64,000 nucleotides of DNA from Batkoa obscura (lineage: Eukaryota; Entomophthoromycota; Entomophthoromycetes; Entomophthorales; Batkoaceae), in contig JASVEC010000016.1 of assembly GCA_030770535.1 (NCBI GenBank), positions 248,001 to 312,000 on the forward strand. The letters are read 5' to 3'. Every line of letters starts with the position of its first letter. Within the stretch, counting starts at the first letter, position 1. The notes under the pieces were generated by a model. It had not been told where the DNA came from and did not search any database. It worked only from the letters and a program-made list of their open reading frames with translations. Position numbers and translations under genes: made by a program. Shown here one piece after another: positions 35,190 through 47,269 of the stretch.

Positions 35190-36112
35190 TTAAAGTAAAA
35201 ATTTATCAGGCTTAACAATATTATTCAAGATTAACTCTGCATTCTTTAGATCATTATTCGTTGCTCTATTCAAAGCGTTTTCGTAGGTATTTTCTAGTTT
35301 GCATTGTTAATTATATCTACAATCAATAAGTAAATTACCTATGCCAGCTTCCATATGTCTTTTAATCAAACGTTCTTTTGCTAACCCAAGTGGACAGTTT
35401 AAAAATAAGGTGAATTTGGCTAATAAATTTAAGTCTTTCCATATGGGACCATCATAAAGTAGATAGTTTCCTTCAACAATTATAAGCCTATGGCTTTGAA
35501 AATAGTTAAAAATTGATCGAAAGTAAGAAGGATATTACCTTGATAATATTTTTATACCCTTATCTACAGGATCACCAACGGAGTGGTCAAAGGAAGGAAA
35601 ATAAAAAGTATCTTTAGACTGCTTTAATTCTTGTAAGCACATGTGAAAGCCTATATATTAGTAAAATAAGTAAAATTAAGTATAGTAAACTACTTTTAGC
35701 ATCAAAAGTCCAAGGAGCTCCTCTTCTTTTAAATGCTTCTTCAGGATCCTTAATCTGAATTAATTTTATTCAATGAAAATTTATAAACATTACTTCAAAA
35801 TGAAACAATTGTTCTTTAGTTAAATGAAAACCGTCCATAGGTAAGGCTATACTGACTTCTTCTTGAAGAAGTTGATTGATTCGACTGACTAAATCGTTGG
35901 CTAAAGTCGTTTTACCAGAACCGGGAATTCCTTTATTATAAAATAAATGTTAAATGTTTATAAAAAATTTACCAGCAACTAAAATTATATATCTATCATC
36001 GTCATTAGAGCTAGATGAATATTAAAGTAAACTTAAAATGAAGCTGCCAAAATTACTTATTATAACGTTTTAAAATCTCTTCAGCCAAGCTTTCAATATT
36101 ATTTAAATCCAT
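35190..36112 (-). CDS. YFH7-like P-loop kinase (uridine kinase/phosphoribulokinase superfamily)
   Basis: Seven exons (36112-36057, 36010-35973, 35930-35794, 35754-35694, 35650-35539, 35493-35339, 35293-35190) encode 220 aa. Walker A is GIPGSGKT (32-39), followed by ALPMDGFHLTKEQL, EAFKRRGAPWTFDA, SFDHSVGDPVD, LIIVEGNYLLYDGPIW and the tail NRATNNDLKNAELIL. This series (PMDGFH, RRGAPWTFD, EGNYLL, ND-xx-NA-L) defines the YFH7 and bacterial FrcK-like group of small-molecule kinases. The physiological substrate of the fungal members is not settled. It is slightly shorter than yeast Yfh7. The start is the first ATG, with a short helix (LAEEILKRY) ahead of the P-loop. Confidence 0.85.
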
Positions 36113-36203
36113 AAAAACAAAAAAAAGTAAAAAAGTAAAAAAAGAATACAATCAAATACAACGATTTTTTATTAAAAAAGCTTGTGGTTAATACAAAAAG
36201 CGT

Positions 36204-36437
36204 TTAGTTTCCTTTTTGATTAATTTTCTTTTCGAGGTCTTCAACTTCCTTTTGGGTCTTTTCAAGTTGCTCTCTCAACTTTTTAAGCTGCTCTTGCTCG
36301 TGTTTACGAACATATTGGTCTTCAGCAGCCTTTTCTCTTTTACCAAAAGAGTCACTTCCGGCACGGGCTTCGCTATAAAGACGTCTACCACTGACCATTG
36401 GGACTTGTACAATACGACGGATTGATGATTTAAACAT
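36204..36437 (-). CDS. Mitochondrial F1F0-ATPase inhibitor IF1
   Basis: A 77-aa intronless protein. The N-terminal about 22 residues ([20 protein letters not shown]) are basic and hydroxylated, a typical mitochondrial presequence. Next comes the inhibitory motif [25 protein letters not shown], the IF1 signature whose helix wedges between alpha and beta subunits of F1 at low pH, and then a C-terminal coiled coil ([19 protein letters not shown]). IF1 stops the enzyme from hydrolysing ATP when respiration fails. Size and layout match yeast Inh1. It lies 91 bp upstream of the YFH7-like gene, in the same direction. Confidence 0.94.
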   Translation of the reverse strand: MFKSSIRRIVQVPMVSGRRLYSEARAGSDSFGKREKAAEDQYVRKHEQEQLKKLREQLEKTQKEVEDLEKKINQKGN

Positions 36438-37330
36438 TGTTAATATTACTAGGTTAAAAGTTTTGGGGAAATTCTGACTTTGAGGTCATTTTATATGACG
36501 TAAATTTTAGTGTATTGGGCTTAAGTGGTCAGATCTGGTTTATCCAATTAAATGATGGATAATAGTTTCTAACTTTTTTGCTCCCATCAAATTCGTGGAT
36601 CAGTTTGAATATTCTTAAGCTAATTCTTAGCAGAATCTGTTTTAATAAAAAACTTTTATAAAAATATTAGTAGAAATTTTAATAGTTTAAGGCTATTACT
36701 AAGTTTTAGACACGTCTGAATGTTTTCATCCAAATAATTCATTTATTTATATAAAAATGTATAAACGAACTTTTTTCAAAATTTACTTAGAAAAAAATTT
36801 TGGATTTTAAGTTGCATAAAAATGGACAAAATCCTGAAAAAAAGAGGCTCCTCCACATTTTTATAATAAGTGGTTTTTTAAACTGAGTTCAAAAAGTGAT
36901 CAATTAAAGTATTATAAAATAGAGATAATAAAGAGTAGTGTTTTTTAACTGTGGTGTATTATATTAAAAATATTTTTATAAAGTAATATTTCATCTAAAT
37001 AATTTATCAACCTTGAAAAACAACGCTTAAATAAAATAGACTGTTTTATCGACCATGTAGGTGGATAATTAAATTTTATTTTTTGAAAACGCTCAAAATA
37101 CTTTTAGTATAATAAAAGCAATTATTCACTAAGGGTATAAAACATAAGACTGAATATTGGTTTGCCTCAACATAATTTATCCTTTGTAATTGAAAGTATA
37201 AAAATAAAAAGTTAAATTTAGTACTATTAAGTTTATAATCTATATTTATAATTATATATGTTAGAAGAACATTTTGGTGTACGAAGAATATACTAAAACA
37301 TAAAAGGTACAATAAAAAGGGCGATTTAAA
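36438..37330. other. Intergenic, no gene seen
   Basis: Upstream of IF1 and downstream of PNO1. AT-rich with long T and A runs. The open frame 37076-37312 (minus) is hydrophobic low-complexity and probably chance. Confidence 0.5.
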
Positions 37331-38290
37331 TTAAAACCTTTCCTTAAGACGGGAAGAAATAGTTCTTAACGTCGAATATACTTTGCCTGGTGGAGAACCT
37401 AAGATTAGGGAACAGACAGCATCTTTGGCAATTCTAATGTTTTGGAATGAGCCAAGAATGTGAATTTTACTATTAAATTAAATTAATAAATTTTAAACTA
37501 ATGAAGTATTAATTATCATTACGTATCTGCCAACACAATACGCGTTTTGGTAGTATTTTCAATGGTGAACTTGGTTTTTCCATCCTTCCCTGCAATACGA
37601 CCAATAGCTCTTGAAAGATGGTCTCCTTGAAGCGTTTTAACTAGATTTTTAGTTAGTCAATGCTTTTTCGCTATTTTTAAAATCTCTTACCATCTTTAAT
37701 TTCAAAACTGTCAATATATAATTCATCTAATCGAAGTAAAGCAATTGAATCCTAAAGAATAGTTAAAACCACTTTTGATAAATATTATACAAGTCATACA
37801 TCTAAATTAAACCCTAAAGCAAAAGCCTTCACAAAGTCAGCGCCTTTTTGTAAAGCACTTTGTTCTTCAGTAAGTTCTGAAGTCTATAAAAGCAAATTTA
37901 ATAACGTTAAAAAAAACATTAATAAAAATTTTACAGCAAGCTCCACAGTTTTACTTTTAACATTCATTCTAATATTTAGCTTTAAATGTTCAACAACGGG
38001 GGTATAAAGCTTCATCCATTCCTTTCTTAAAGGGGCCATACGATGTTGTGGAATAGGCACTTTACGGCGTTCATTTCTGTTGATCTGAAAAATAAGTTAT
38101 TTTCTACTCTGGACTAACATTTAGAGCTAGATAACTGATTTTCACTTACCGTTTTTTTCTCTTCAAAAGGTTTAAATTGGGGCTTGGGAGCAACTGAGTT
38201 ATCTTCCATGTCATATTCTGTAGTTTGTGCTTGATGGGCACCAGAATTTCCAGTGAAACTGCCGTCGATCATAATATCTTGTTCATCCAT
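37331..38290 (-). CDS. PNO1/DIM2 KH-domain ribosome assembly factor
   Basis: Six exons (38290-38150, 38084-37935, 37883-37800, 37751-37691, 37640-37523, 37469-37331) encode 230 aa. Pno1 binds the 3' end of 18S pre-rRNA and, with Nob1, holds the last cleavage step of 40S maturation. The protein matches the family along its length: [127 protein letters not shown] and [11 protein letters not shown]. The second KH domain keeps the [10 protein letters not shown] loop. The acidic N-terminal about 45 residues vary, as usual. Confidence 0.97.
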
Positions 38291-38720
38291 TTTTTTAGTT
38301 TATTAGCAAAAGAGTTTAAGTCAAGTAGATTAGTTTTTAATCTCGAAATAAAATTGAAGAGTTTTATTAGCCAATTAGAACCCTGCCTGATTTTGGGGAT
38401 CAGAACAAATTGCAAAATATTTTGAAATTTATGGATAAAATTAAATGTACTTAGATACTAAGCTACAACTGGTAAGCTTTAAGTTATGTGTGTTAATTTA
38501 TCTATATACACTTATTTTTCTTATGTTAAAAAGGAATATATATTTAAAACTCACATATTAAATGCTATAATACAGTTAAACAAAAAGATCAATCATTAAA
38601 AAATAGGTATAATTTTAATCATTAGATAAAATAGGACAGTTCCCACTTGAGAAACAATAATAATGAATCAACAGTTATAACAAACTATTTATACAATACT
38701 ACAAATATTTAAAATAATTT
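38291..38720. other. Intergenic upstream of PNO1
   Basis: AT-rich spacer between lipoyl synthase (its 3' end) and PNO1 (its 5' end). Nothing recognised. Confidence 0.45.
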
Positions 38721-40288
38721 TTACGAAAGTCTTGCATCTTCCTCCTTTGATTTAGTTTGAACTTCAACCACATTATCCTTCTTACGTTGTTTCAATATAT
38801 TAGAAATATAGAACTCTCCTGCTTTATAGGAAGATCTTACTAGTGGTCCACTAGCAACATATTTAAACCCTAAAGAATCTCCCATCTTTTGCCAATGTGC
38901 AAATTTTTCTGGTGTCACATACTCACTAACCTTCATATGTTTCTTAGTTGGGCGCATATACTGCCCTAAAGTTAAGCAATCTACATCGGCTGCACGTAAA
39001 TCTAAAATATATTAATTAGTCCTCTATTTAAGTAGTCTCGTAAATTTTAACATACCCTTCATAGTTTGCAAGACCTCTTCATCACGCTCACCACAACCTA
39101 GCATGATAGAGGTCTTTGTTATCAAACTTGGAACTGTTTTTTTAGCATGCTCTAAAACAGCTAAAGATTGACGGTATTTAGCACGACGGTCACGAACATA
39201 GGGTGTAAGGTCCTCTACTGTCTCTAAATTATGAGCATATACATCAAGTCCAGAGCGTGCGACTCGTGCCACATCATCTAAATTCCCTTGGAAATCTCCT
39301 GTTAAGCATTCAACTAAGATCTGTGGTGCTCTTGATATCTATGTTAAAATATAACTCAAAAAACTAATAGACTGCTTACTTTTGTTTGATTTTCATGATA
39401 GTTGAAGCAAAATGGTTTGACCCACCATCGCTTAAATCTATGAATAAAGTTAATAAATTGTTATATATATGATGCTAAATTTTATAATTACCATCACGAT
39501 CAACAGAAGTTAAAACAACATAATCGAGACCCCATCTTGAAATGGCTTCAGCAGTATGTTCAGGTTCATGGGGGTCTAAAGGTTTTGGGTTTCGGTTTGT
39601 TTTAACTGAACAAAATCTGCAGCCTCTAGTACATTCATCTCCCATTAACTTATAAAATAAGACCAAATTTTAATATAAATAAATAAAAATTACCATGATA
39701 GTAGCTGTGGCTGTTTGATGCTCGCCACCGCCCCAACAGTCTGAGATGTTTGGACATTTAGCCTCTTCACAGACCTAAAATTCTAGTTTAACTCTATTCT
39801 CTAATTTGAATTAATTTATTACTGTATGTAGCTTTAATTCTCTTAAGTTTTCCTTTATCTTAGTAAAATTTTTTCCCATTGGTATATCCGTTTTAAGCCA
39901 TTGTGGTAAACGTACACTATTAAATTTAATATCTGTTACTTATTATCAATATTATGCCTTACTGTTTTGATTTCCCTTTTGTGCTTTGTGCTTTGGTAGG
40001 ATTAACTGGCTCTTTGAGCTCCAAAGCTTCTTCTGGTGTCAAAGGTTTTTCTTTGGTACTAACGAAATCAGCAAAACTTGGTCCTTCTTTTAATTTTTTC
40101 GAAAAATCGATATCTTTCTTTTGTTTGTTCTTGGTTGGTTCTAGTTTGATATTGGATATGTTGGCCAAAGTACGTAGAGGAGTTTTTTGAAACTAATTGA
40201 TTATTATTGGCATTAAATTAAAGAAAACATTGCTTACCTTGGAAATATGTTTCGCAAATATCATTGTTTGTGTTATTGTTCCTTTCAT
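38721..40288 (-). CDS. Mitochondrial lipoyl synthase (LIP5/LIAS)
   Basis: Eight exons (40288-40238, 40192-39963, 39916-39823, 39774-39694, 39648-39492, 39437-39380, 39330-39056, 39001-38721) encode 408 aa. This radical-SAM enzyme inserts two sulfurs into octanoyl groups to make lipoate for PDH, 2-oxoglutarate dehydrogenase and glycine cleavage. Both cluster motifs are seen: [12 protein letters not shown] (C127, C132, C138, auxiliary cluster) and CTRGCRFC (C158, C162, C165, SAM cluster). [57 protein letters not shown] and the C-terminal serine in [13 protein letters not shown] are also in place. The N-terminus ([18 protein letters not shown]) fits a mitochondrial presequence. The acceptor of exon 7 was chosen to keep frame (KQKAPQILVE). 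Confidence 0.97.
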
Positions 40289-40728
40289 TTTTAAAAATTA
40301 TAGTAATAAAAAATGATTTTGAATTTTAGCTTTCGAAAATTTCGTAAAACTTTTTTTCCATTTTTGAACTACATAATTTTTAAATTTGCTATCGATCGCT
40401 GATTTGTTGTCACAATAAGTAAATTTTTAGATTAATCTTAGATTGAGGTAAGTTAAGTCAAAAATATAAAATAATTCAAAATATTACTTGTTTATATTTT
40501 GGATATACATAACTCAACCAAGGGTTTCAGTAACAATTTGAAAAAATATCAATGTGTAGTTTTATGATCATTTTTTTTATGGGCTTATTTGATTGTTAGG
40601 TTATAAATTTTTGATTTGAGTTAGCTTTTATATCCTATAAAAACAGTCTTTATGATTGGTCAAAATAAATCCCACCAAAAATAAGTTTGAATTTTTGGGA
40701 TTCTATAAACTAAACTTGTTGAATTAAA
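40289..40728. promoter_or_regulatory. Divergent promoter region, lipoyl synthase and RPB10
   Basis: 440 bp between two divergent start codons. AT-rich, no specific motif assigned. Function inferred from position. Confidence 0.35.
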
Positions 40729-41086
40729 ATGATTGTACCAGTAAGGTGTTTTTCATGTGGTAAAGTAGTCGGAAATGTATGGGAACATTACAAATCAAGG
40801 ATGGCCAATGATGGACTCAGCAAAAAGTAATCAAATACAATTTTTCATTAAAAATTATACTGAAATTTCTATTACTAGAGAAGCCTTGGATGATTGTGGT
40901 TTAACTCGCTATTGCTGTAGAAGAATGATTTTGACCCATGTTGACTTGATTGAAAAATTACTTTTATACAATCGTAAGCTATTATTCATTATTTTTTTGT
41001 TTATATGTTTACCATATTTTATAGCAAATGAGTTCGATCAACAATATAAAAACAATTTAGTTAAACAGCATAAAAACCAGCACTAA
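40729..41086 (+). CDS. RNA polymerase I/II/III common subunit RPB10 (ABC10-beta)
   Basis: Three exons (40729-40826, 40879-40973, 41025-41086) encode 84 aa. The protein starts [20 protein letters not shown], with the zinc site completed by [19 protein letters not shown] (cysteines 7, 10, 45, 46). Rpb10 is a small structural zinc protein shared by the three nuclear polymerases. Residues 1-64 are nearly canonical. The usual family length is about 65-70 residues. Here a basic, Q/N/K-rich tail ([18 protein letters not shown]) extends the C-terminus through the third exon. The exon 2/3 junction (YN|PNEF) keeps the conserved YNP, which supports the model. Confidence 0.95.
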
Positions 41087-41909
41087 AAATATTTCAAGTA
41101 TTTTTATTGTATATTTGCCTAAAGAATTGAGCCTTTAAGTTAAACTTGCTTCTCTTATTTTATTATTGGAAAGGATAAAGTAGATAGATTAAAATTATTT
41201 TTTAAAATCAAAAATAAATTTCAAAAAGTATAAATTTAACTATATTAAGCACGATTCTGACTTTATGTAGATGTTAAAATAAACTTTCGTGGTAATTAAA
41301 TTAAAATAACTTGGTATTTATAGTAAAAAGAATATAATATAATGAGATACAATTGTAAGCATAATGAGTGACAGTTTTCACCATTTTATAAACGTATCAT
41401 TGAATTAGACTGTATTTGTTTTGATTAAAAGAATGAGCGGTTGAATATAAACAAACTTGTACTTATATTCTAGTCACTAACATTTTGCAAAATTTTATTG
41501 TTAGTCGATTTATCACTTCTATTCACTTTTAAATAAAATTGAATTTAGTATCCAATACTCCTTATTATATATATGTAGGCTACTAACCAATATCTACCTT
41601 AACTTATTAACAAGATGTAATAAAAGTAACCTTATCTTTTATATTATATGATATCAAAACTCTTAAGTTTAACATATAGCTTTTACCAAAAATGCATCCC
41701 TAAGGTGGCGTCTTTTAAGAAATAGTAGTTAGAAGCATCAGATAAAATAAAGCATATCGATAAAAGACTATAAGATGCAGGGAATTTTTAAATTGATAAC
41801 ATTAGTTAAATGTAGAGTTTTAATTAAAGCTTTTATGATTTTGCTAAATAATCCAGTATATAAAAAACTACAGCATCTAACAGGAAACAAACCTTTATTT
41901 AAAACATTA

Positions 41910-41991
41910 TACGGGGATGTTTTTTTTGGCTTCATTATTTGAGTGGAAAAATTGTGAGTAAAATTCTTAAATACAAAAATACATCCCCATA
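41910..41991 (-). mobile_element. MITE copy I, internally deleted, left arm of palindrome
   Basis: An 82-bp member lacking about 21 bp of the family core (the GCGCTTAAAAGATGGAAAAAG region). Its reverse complement differs from copy J (42024-42105) at only two positions, both at one tip. Confidence 0.9.
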
Positions 41992-42023
41992 CTTTAATGT
42001 ATGATAGCAAATATTTAAAAACG

Positions 42024-42105
42024 TATGGGGATGTATTTTTGTATTTAAGAATTTTACTCACAATTTTTCCACTCAAATAATGAAGCCAAAAAAAACATCC
42101 TCATA
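42024..42105 (+). mobile_element. MITE copy J, internally deleted, right arm of palindrome
   Basis: 82 bp, same internal deletion as copy I, opposite orientation, 32 bp away. The two together could fold into one long hairpin with an 82-bp stem. Confidence 0.9.
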
Positions 42106-42660
42106 TGTATATTTTATGATTGTAAGCGTTTTATTTAATATTTGTGTCCCTCTAATGTGTGAATACCATTATACTCACACCGATTAGTTGGCTTTGTATT
42201 TAAATAATCTTAATTTTTAATATTCTTTTTGTATGCATTAATGAAACATCTAGATAATAAAAAATGATAAGACATTTGATGTATAAAAACAAGTAGATAC
42301 AAATAAATAGGTTTGTTTTAAAATGCAAATCATTAAATATAGCACTATTTCCCTAAATCTGTTATTGAAAAGCTATAGTTCTAAACCGAAGTCATATAAA
42401 ATTTATTCATAAAGTCAAACCAGGCTTTTAGACTTGTTCATACAAAATCAAACCATGTGTACTTTTAAGTTATTATTAGCTCTTCTATAAATGATCGTAT
42501 ATTAAGTGAGCACCTTTCTGAAATTGAATTTTTTTTTCCGAATATTTCGTACGATATATTCAAAAAATATAAAATAACTGTTTTTCATGGATTATAAATC
42601 CAGCAATATAAATTTTATTAACATATATCTTTTAGTAAAAATGTAAATCAAATTATTTAT

Positions 42661-45600
42661 CTATTGTGGTGCGGCTACTTCTTCAGCAACAACATTACGC
42701 CTTTCTCTAGCTTTAATTATAACGTCGTCTAAGATTAACTTAGATTCTGGGTCAACCCCTGAAATTAATGCTTGGAAGGCGGATGGATCTCTAGCTTCCA
42801 CTTCATTTAATGAATCCTGGAAATAAATATAAGCATCTAACTCTTCAATTGGTGATTTAGATGGTTCTGCATCTATGATATCTTCATACATATATGAGTC
42901 ATCATCTGAATCGTCGGTTTCCCCATCTTCATTATCTTCCCCTTGTGCTTCGTCAATCATTTGCTGAATATGGTTTCTATCTTCAATGCTCAAATCATCC
43001 GAATCATTATCGTCATCATCTAACAAAAAATGAATAATAATTAAAATAAAGTCAATTAAAATTACCTTCTTCTACAGTTCCACCATCTGCTGTAGCACTT
43101 ATATTATCTGGGTCAGTGTTATCGTAGTTATTGCTAATTTCATTGAGAGCTTCTTGGCGTCCTAAAATAAGATAAAAAATGAACGATTAAAAACAAGAAG
43201 TAAAATTTACTCTTTTCAGCATCTGGAAGTCCTTTGAAATTTGATGAAACACCATTTAATATATGAGCCCAGCCCCCTTTAAGAGTTTCTGGTAATTGGT
43301 TGTATGGGAACTTAATTACATTACATAAAGCAACAATACATAGTTTTTTATCATGCACTCTAAATTCATTGTTAGTTTATCTTATCATTCCTAGATTTGA
43401 TTTACTTACATGCTTAACTCTTCAAATTGTTGGAACCAAATAGTAAAGAATCCAGATGTCCACCCATTCTCTTCAATGATGTGTAAAGCACTTGAAAAGT
43501 CAATAGCTAAGCAGGACACAACAAGTAATACTAAAGTTGAAGTTAATCTTTTTAACCCAATATCGCCATGATTGACCAAACGTTGGAAAGCATATTTAAG
43601 CACTGGTTCAAATAAAAGTTGTGAACATTGTTGTAAATTAAGTATCATTAAAATCAAAAGTCGGGTAGCTTTAAGTTTGTCGTATTCTGAAGTATCATTA
43701 TCGTTGCAAATATGCGAAATAGTTAAATATACTTTTTCAAGTAGAACACGGTTTTGAGCTATTTCTATATTTCCCTTGATGATTATACTATCGAGGTATT
43801 GATGTGCATGTGAAAAATAATCCAAAACATTGTTGGTGATCAAACTATGGACAATATCAAATATTTCCCAGAGTCCAGGTGTAACCGTTTGAAGAGAATA
43901 AATTAATCCATCAGCTAACTCAAATGCTTCTTCAAATAATAAATCCACATTATTCGTAAAGATGTGGTGAACTACATGTACAAGCATAGGTTCAATTGGG
44001 AATAAAATATCTTTCTTTCCTTCCAAGCCATATAATAAAGACACGATAGTACGAATGATACCTGATGCTGAATAGATCTTATCATTTTTTTCGGTATAGG
44101 CTTGTTCAGTCTCGTCACCTAGCGAAGCGATTTCATTAAATAAACGTTTAAGGGTCATAACCAACGATTCACATAAAGAGCTGGTGTAAGGTACCAATTT
44201 TTCATTGAAAGCTTCAACTAGAACCTCAATAACTAAAGATAAAGGCTCAACATCTACTTGACTTGTTAAAAATAAAAGTTGTTCCATGATTTGAGGTACT
44301 TGGTTTTCTACTACACTAATTACAGTTTCATATTGTAATAACTGTCCGATTGTGAGTGCAGCGATAACACGATTTTGTATTTGGGATTCACTTAATAAAG
44401 GCAATACATTTTCGTAACACAATGTAGCTGTGGACTCATTTGAGAACTGAAGCTCTGATAAACGGTGAACTATTGAGCAGGCACGATATCTAACAAATTG
44501 ATTTGGATTTTTCAACTCTGGAAGGACAAGTTGAACTAAACACTGTTCAGTTTGAAGACGAATTTTGGAATTGGATTCAATTAACCAATGATCAATACAT
44601 TCTAAGATAGCCAATGCTGCATCTTTTTCATGATCTGTTTGTGGATTGGATGGGATGTCTTTATTCTTACTTAATACCCCAATAACAAAATCCAATAACC
44701 CATTAAGCGTATACTTCTTTTTAGATTCTACCATTTCTTCTAATAAATATAAACAAGCATCTGTAAGTGAATTCTTTTCCTTTTGGATTTCAATGCGTTG
44801 ATTAATAAATTGCGAAGGATTATCTTCCCAGCTTGCTTCATCAGTAGCAGTATAGCCAAGGTTTGGATAGATAAGATCTTTAATAAGCCTTTCGGTATGC
44901 GGTTTAATAACATCCCAAGTAACTCGGTGAGTGAAACAAACACCAAAATAATCGATCAACTTAATGAGCACCTTTTTGCTAACCCAGGCCTTGTTATCCA
45001 AATAATTGTAAAGTTGTTTAAGATAGACATTGCAAATGTTAGGTGCAAAATGTGAAACAAATTGTTTTGCAAATTTATAATATTTGCTTTTTGTACTCAT
45101 ACCAGATGGATTACCGTATCTACAATAAATCAATTAATAAGCGATAGTTGTTGATATTATATGTTAATTTACCTATTGAATAATAAGTTTAAACATACAG
45201 CAGCCCATTTTTGAGCTAACACCCAAGGTGCATCTTCTCTTTCTTCTAAATCATTTGGTAACAACTGAGGAGGAAGCTCTTTTTCAATTATTCTAATAAA
45301 CAAATTCCCCCATCCAATCAATGTATTTGGCTCTTGTTGAGATTTAGTAAGAATGACCTATGGGTTTAACTTAAATATTGAATTACTATTTTTTAAATAT
45401 GATTACTTTCGTTCCATCTCTATATATCTTCAATGAAAGACGAATGAGTAAAGCAGCTTCATTTGTATTATCAGCTACCAATGTATTACAGATGGATAAT
45501 ATTTGAGGGAAAGTAGTATCAGCAAGTATTGCGATAAGTTCAGCACCCCCTTTTGAAGTTCTATAACTAAGAAGGAGGTTAAATAAGACAAAAGAATAAA

Positions 45601-46241
45601 AATGCTAAACTTACCCAGCAACTTTAAACAATTGGCGAAGTGAAAGAAGACCACAATGGATAAGGTTATAGTCTTCGGAATTAATTAATTCGCTAACTGT
45701 TGGTATAAATTCTGTCCATTTGTCTGGAAATTCATCATCAAGTATAAAACAGATGGCCTCAGAAAGAATTTCTCTATAGCAAAATTATTAAAACAAGTTC
45801 TTTTTCATCTTTTTTTTTATTACCTGATGTTCTCCTTTAAAGTAGGTAAAGCCTTCAAAATATTGGCCTTTATAAATAGTTTATCTTGGTTATCTATTAG
45901 AACAGTATCAGCAGGTAGGCTGGGGTAGTTAGCCCAAGCCTTTTTTATTCTGTTTTTTATGTAGACAGAAGCTGAATAATAATAAAATAAGGCAAAATAT
46001 AATAAACTTGTTTTTTTAATTTACCTGAAAGTTTGATTTCATCTGGAGTTTCCTTTGAGCTAATTAGTTCCAATATATGAGATAATAAGTTAGCTTGGCC
46101 TTCATACTATAGAAACTTAGATAAGAAATAATAATAAAAACGGTAATTAAACTTTACACTTTTAAGAGTTTGTTCTCCCTCCTTACGAATATTGGGGTCC
46201 GCTTGAAGCGTTTTACTAAATACTTCAAGTATATTTTGCAT
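42661..46241 (-). CDS. Importin-7/8-type karyopherin beta (Nmd5/Sxm1)
   Basis: Ten exons (46241-46158, 46106-46025, 45971-45824, 45773-45615, 45566-45407, 45357-45173, 45119-43410, 43359-43211, 43161-43066, 43019-42661) encode 1043 aa, close to importin-7 (1038 aa). The N-terminus holds an importin-N type domain: EGEQTLKSYEGQANLLSHIL, then SASVYIKNRIKKAWANYP. HEAT-like helical repeats fill the protein (for example QFVRYRACSIVHRLSELQF). The C-terminal third has the acidic cluster typical of importin-7/8 (DDDDNDSDDLSIEDRN), followed by DAYIYFQDSLNEVEARDPSAFQALI. The family carries ribosomal proteins, histones and signalling proteins into the nucleus with RanGTP. Stop is TAG. Confidence 0.92.
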
Positions 46242-47269
46242 CTTGTATGTTGAATATCTAGAAATAAATTAGTAAAATAACTAAAATATTAACTAAGCTT
46301 CTTACACTAATTATTTAAAAATAAAGTACTAAAACCAAAATTTAAAATATAGTAAATAGTATATTTTATCTATAAATTAAAGCTATTATCTATCAACTTT
46401 AATCTATTTAAAAAAATTAATGGAACACCAAATTTTTAATTCTTGTTTCGATTTTATTTATCCAATCCTTTTTAGAATTAGTTTTTATTGGGGGTTTTTG
46501 GAATTTAAAATTTTCCCTATTAAGGCTTTTTAAGTAAAGATTTCTAATATTAATAATAGTTTAAATGACGACTTCTTGAAGTTTAATTGATTATTTAAGC
46601 TATTACATTAAATTGTTATGTTAAATTAGAACTCTAAAGTATCAACTGTTAGTAAATCAAATTTATTACCAGTATTTGAAAATTATGTGCAAAGGTTGTG
46701 AAATGGTAAAATAACATCTCTAGACTAAAAATAGTAGATTATCTATATCTAGAAATTGTAACAAAAAAACTAATATTTTATAACTTGTATAAATTGGATA
46801 CTAAAAACTAATTACGTTGAATATTAACAAGATTACCTAATACTTGAATAAAAGATTCAATCATATAGGTTATTTTTTATGTAATTGCTTTATAGAAGCC
46901 TATTTAATAGCATTTTTACAAAAGCACTTAGAACTTCATTTTATGTAGTTTGTTCAGGTTATGGAATTTTATTTATAAGTTTATTAGTTATAATGAATAA
47001 ATGTCTGGGTAAAAAGTATGATTGAGATATTCGATAAATTGATTTTCATAGAGTAAAAAGCCTTCCAGTTGCTTTGAAAAAACAACGAACTCTCTTACAA
47101 ATACATTTCAATCTTGACAAATAACAATATCCTTTTGGGACTTTTTTTAAAAAAGATTACAGCTTTTTTATAAATATATATGTTCTTGTTCACAATTAAC
47201 ATTAATTTCTTGCTATTATCTAATTGGCTAATTTTAAAATTCTGGGATAAAGACAAAAATCAAGTTTAA
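46242..47269. other. Intergenic, no gene seen
   Basis: Upstream of the importin gene. AT-rich, stop-dense in all frames, no repeat recognised. Confidence 0.5.

Larger units (their letters stand above)
41087..42660. other. Intergenic region with a palindromic MITE pair
   Basis: Between the convergent RPB10 and importin genes. Apart from the MITE pair at 41910-42105 it is AT-rich and featureless. The open frame 41768-42076 (minus) only reads through the MITE copies. Confidence 0.5.
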
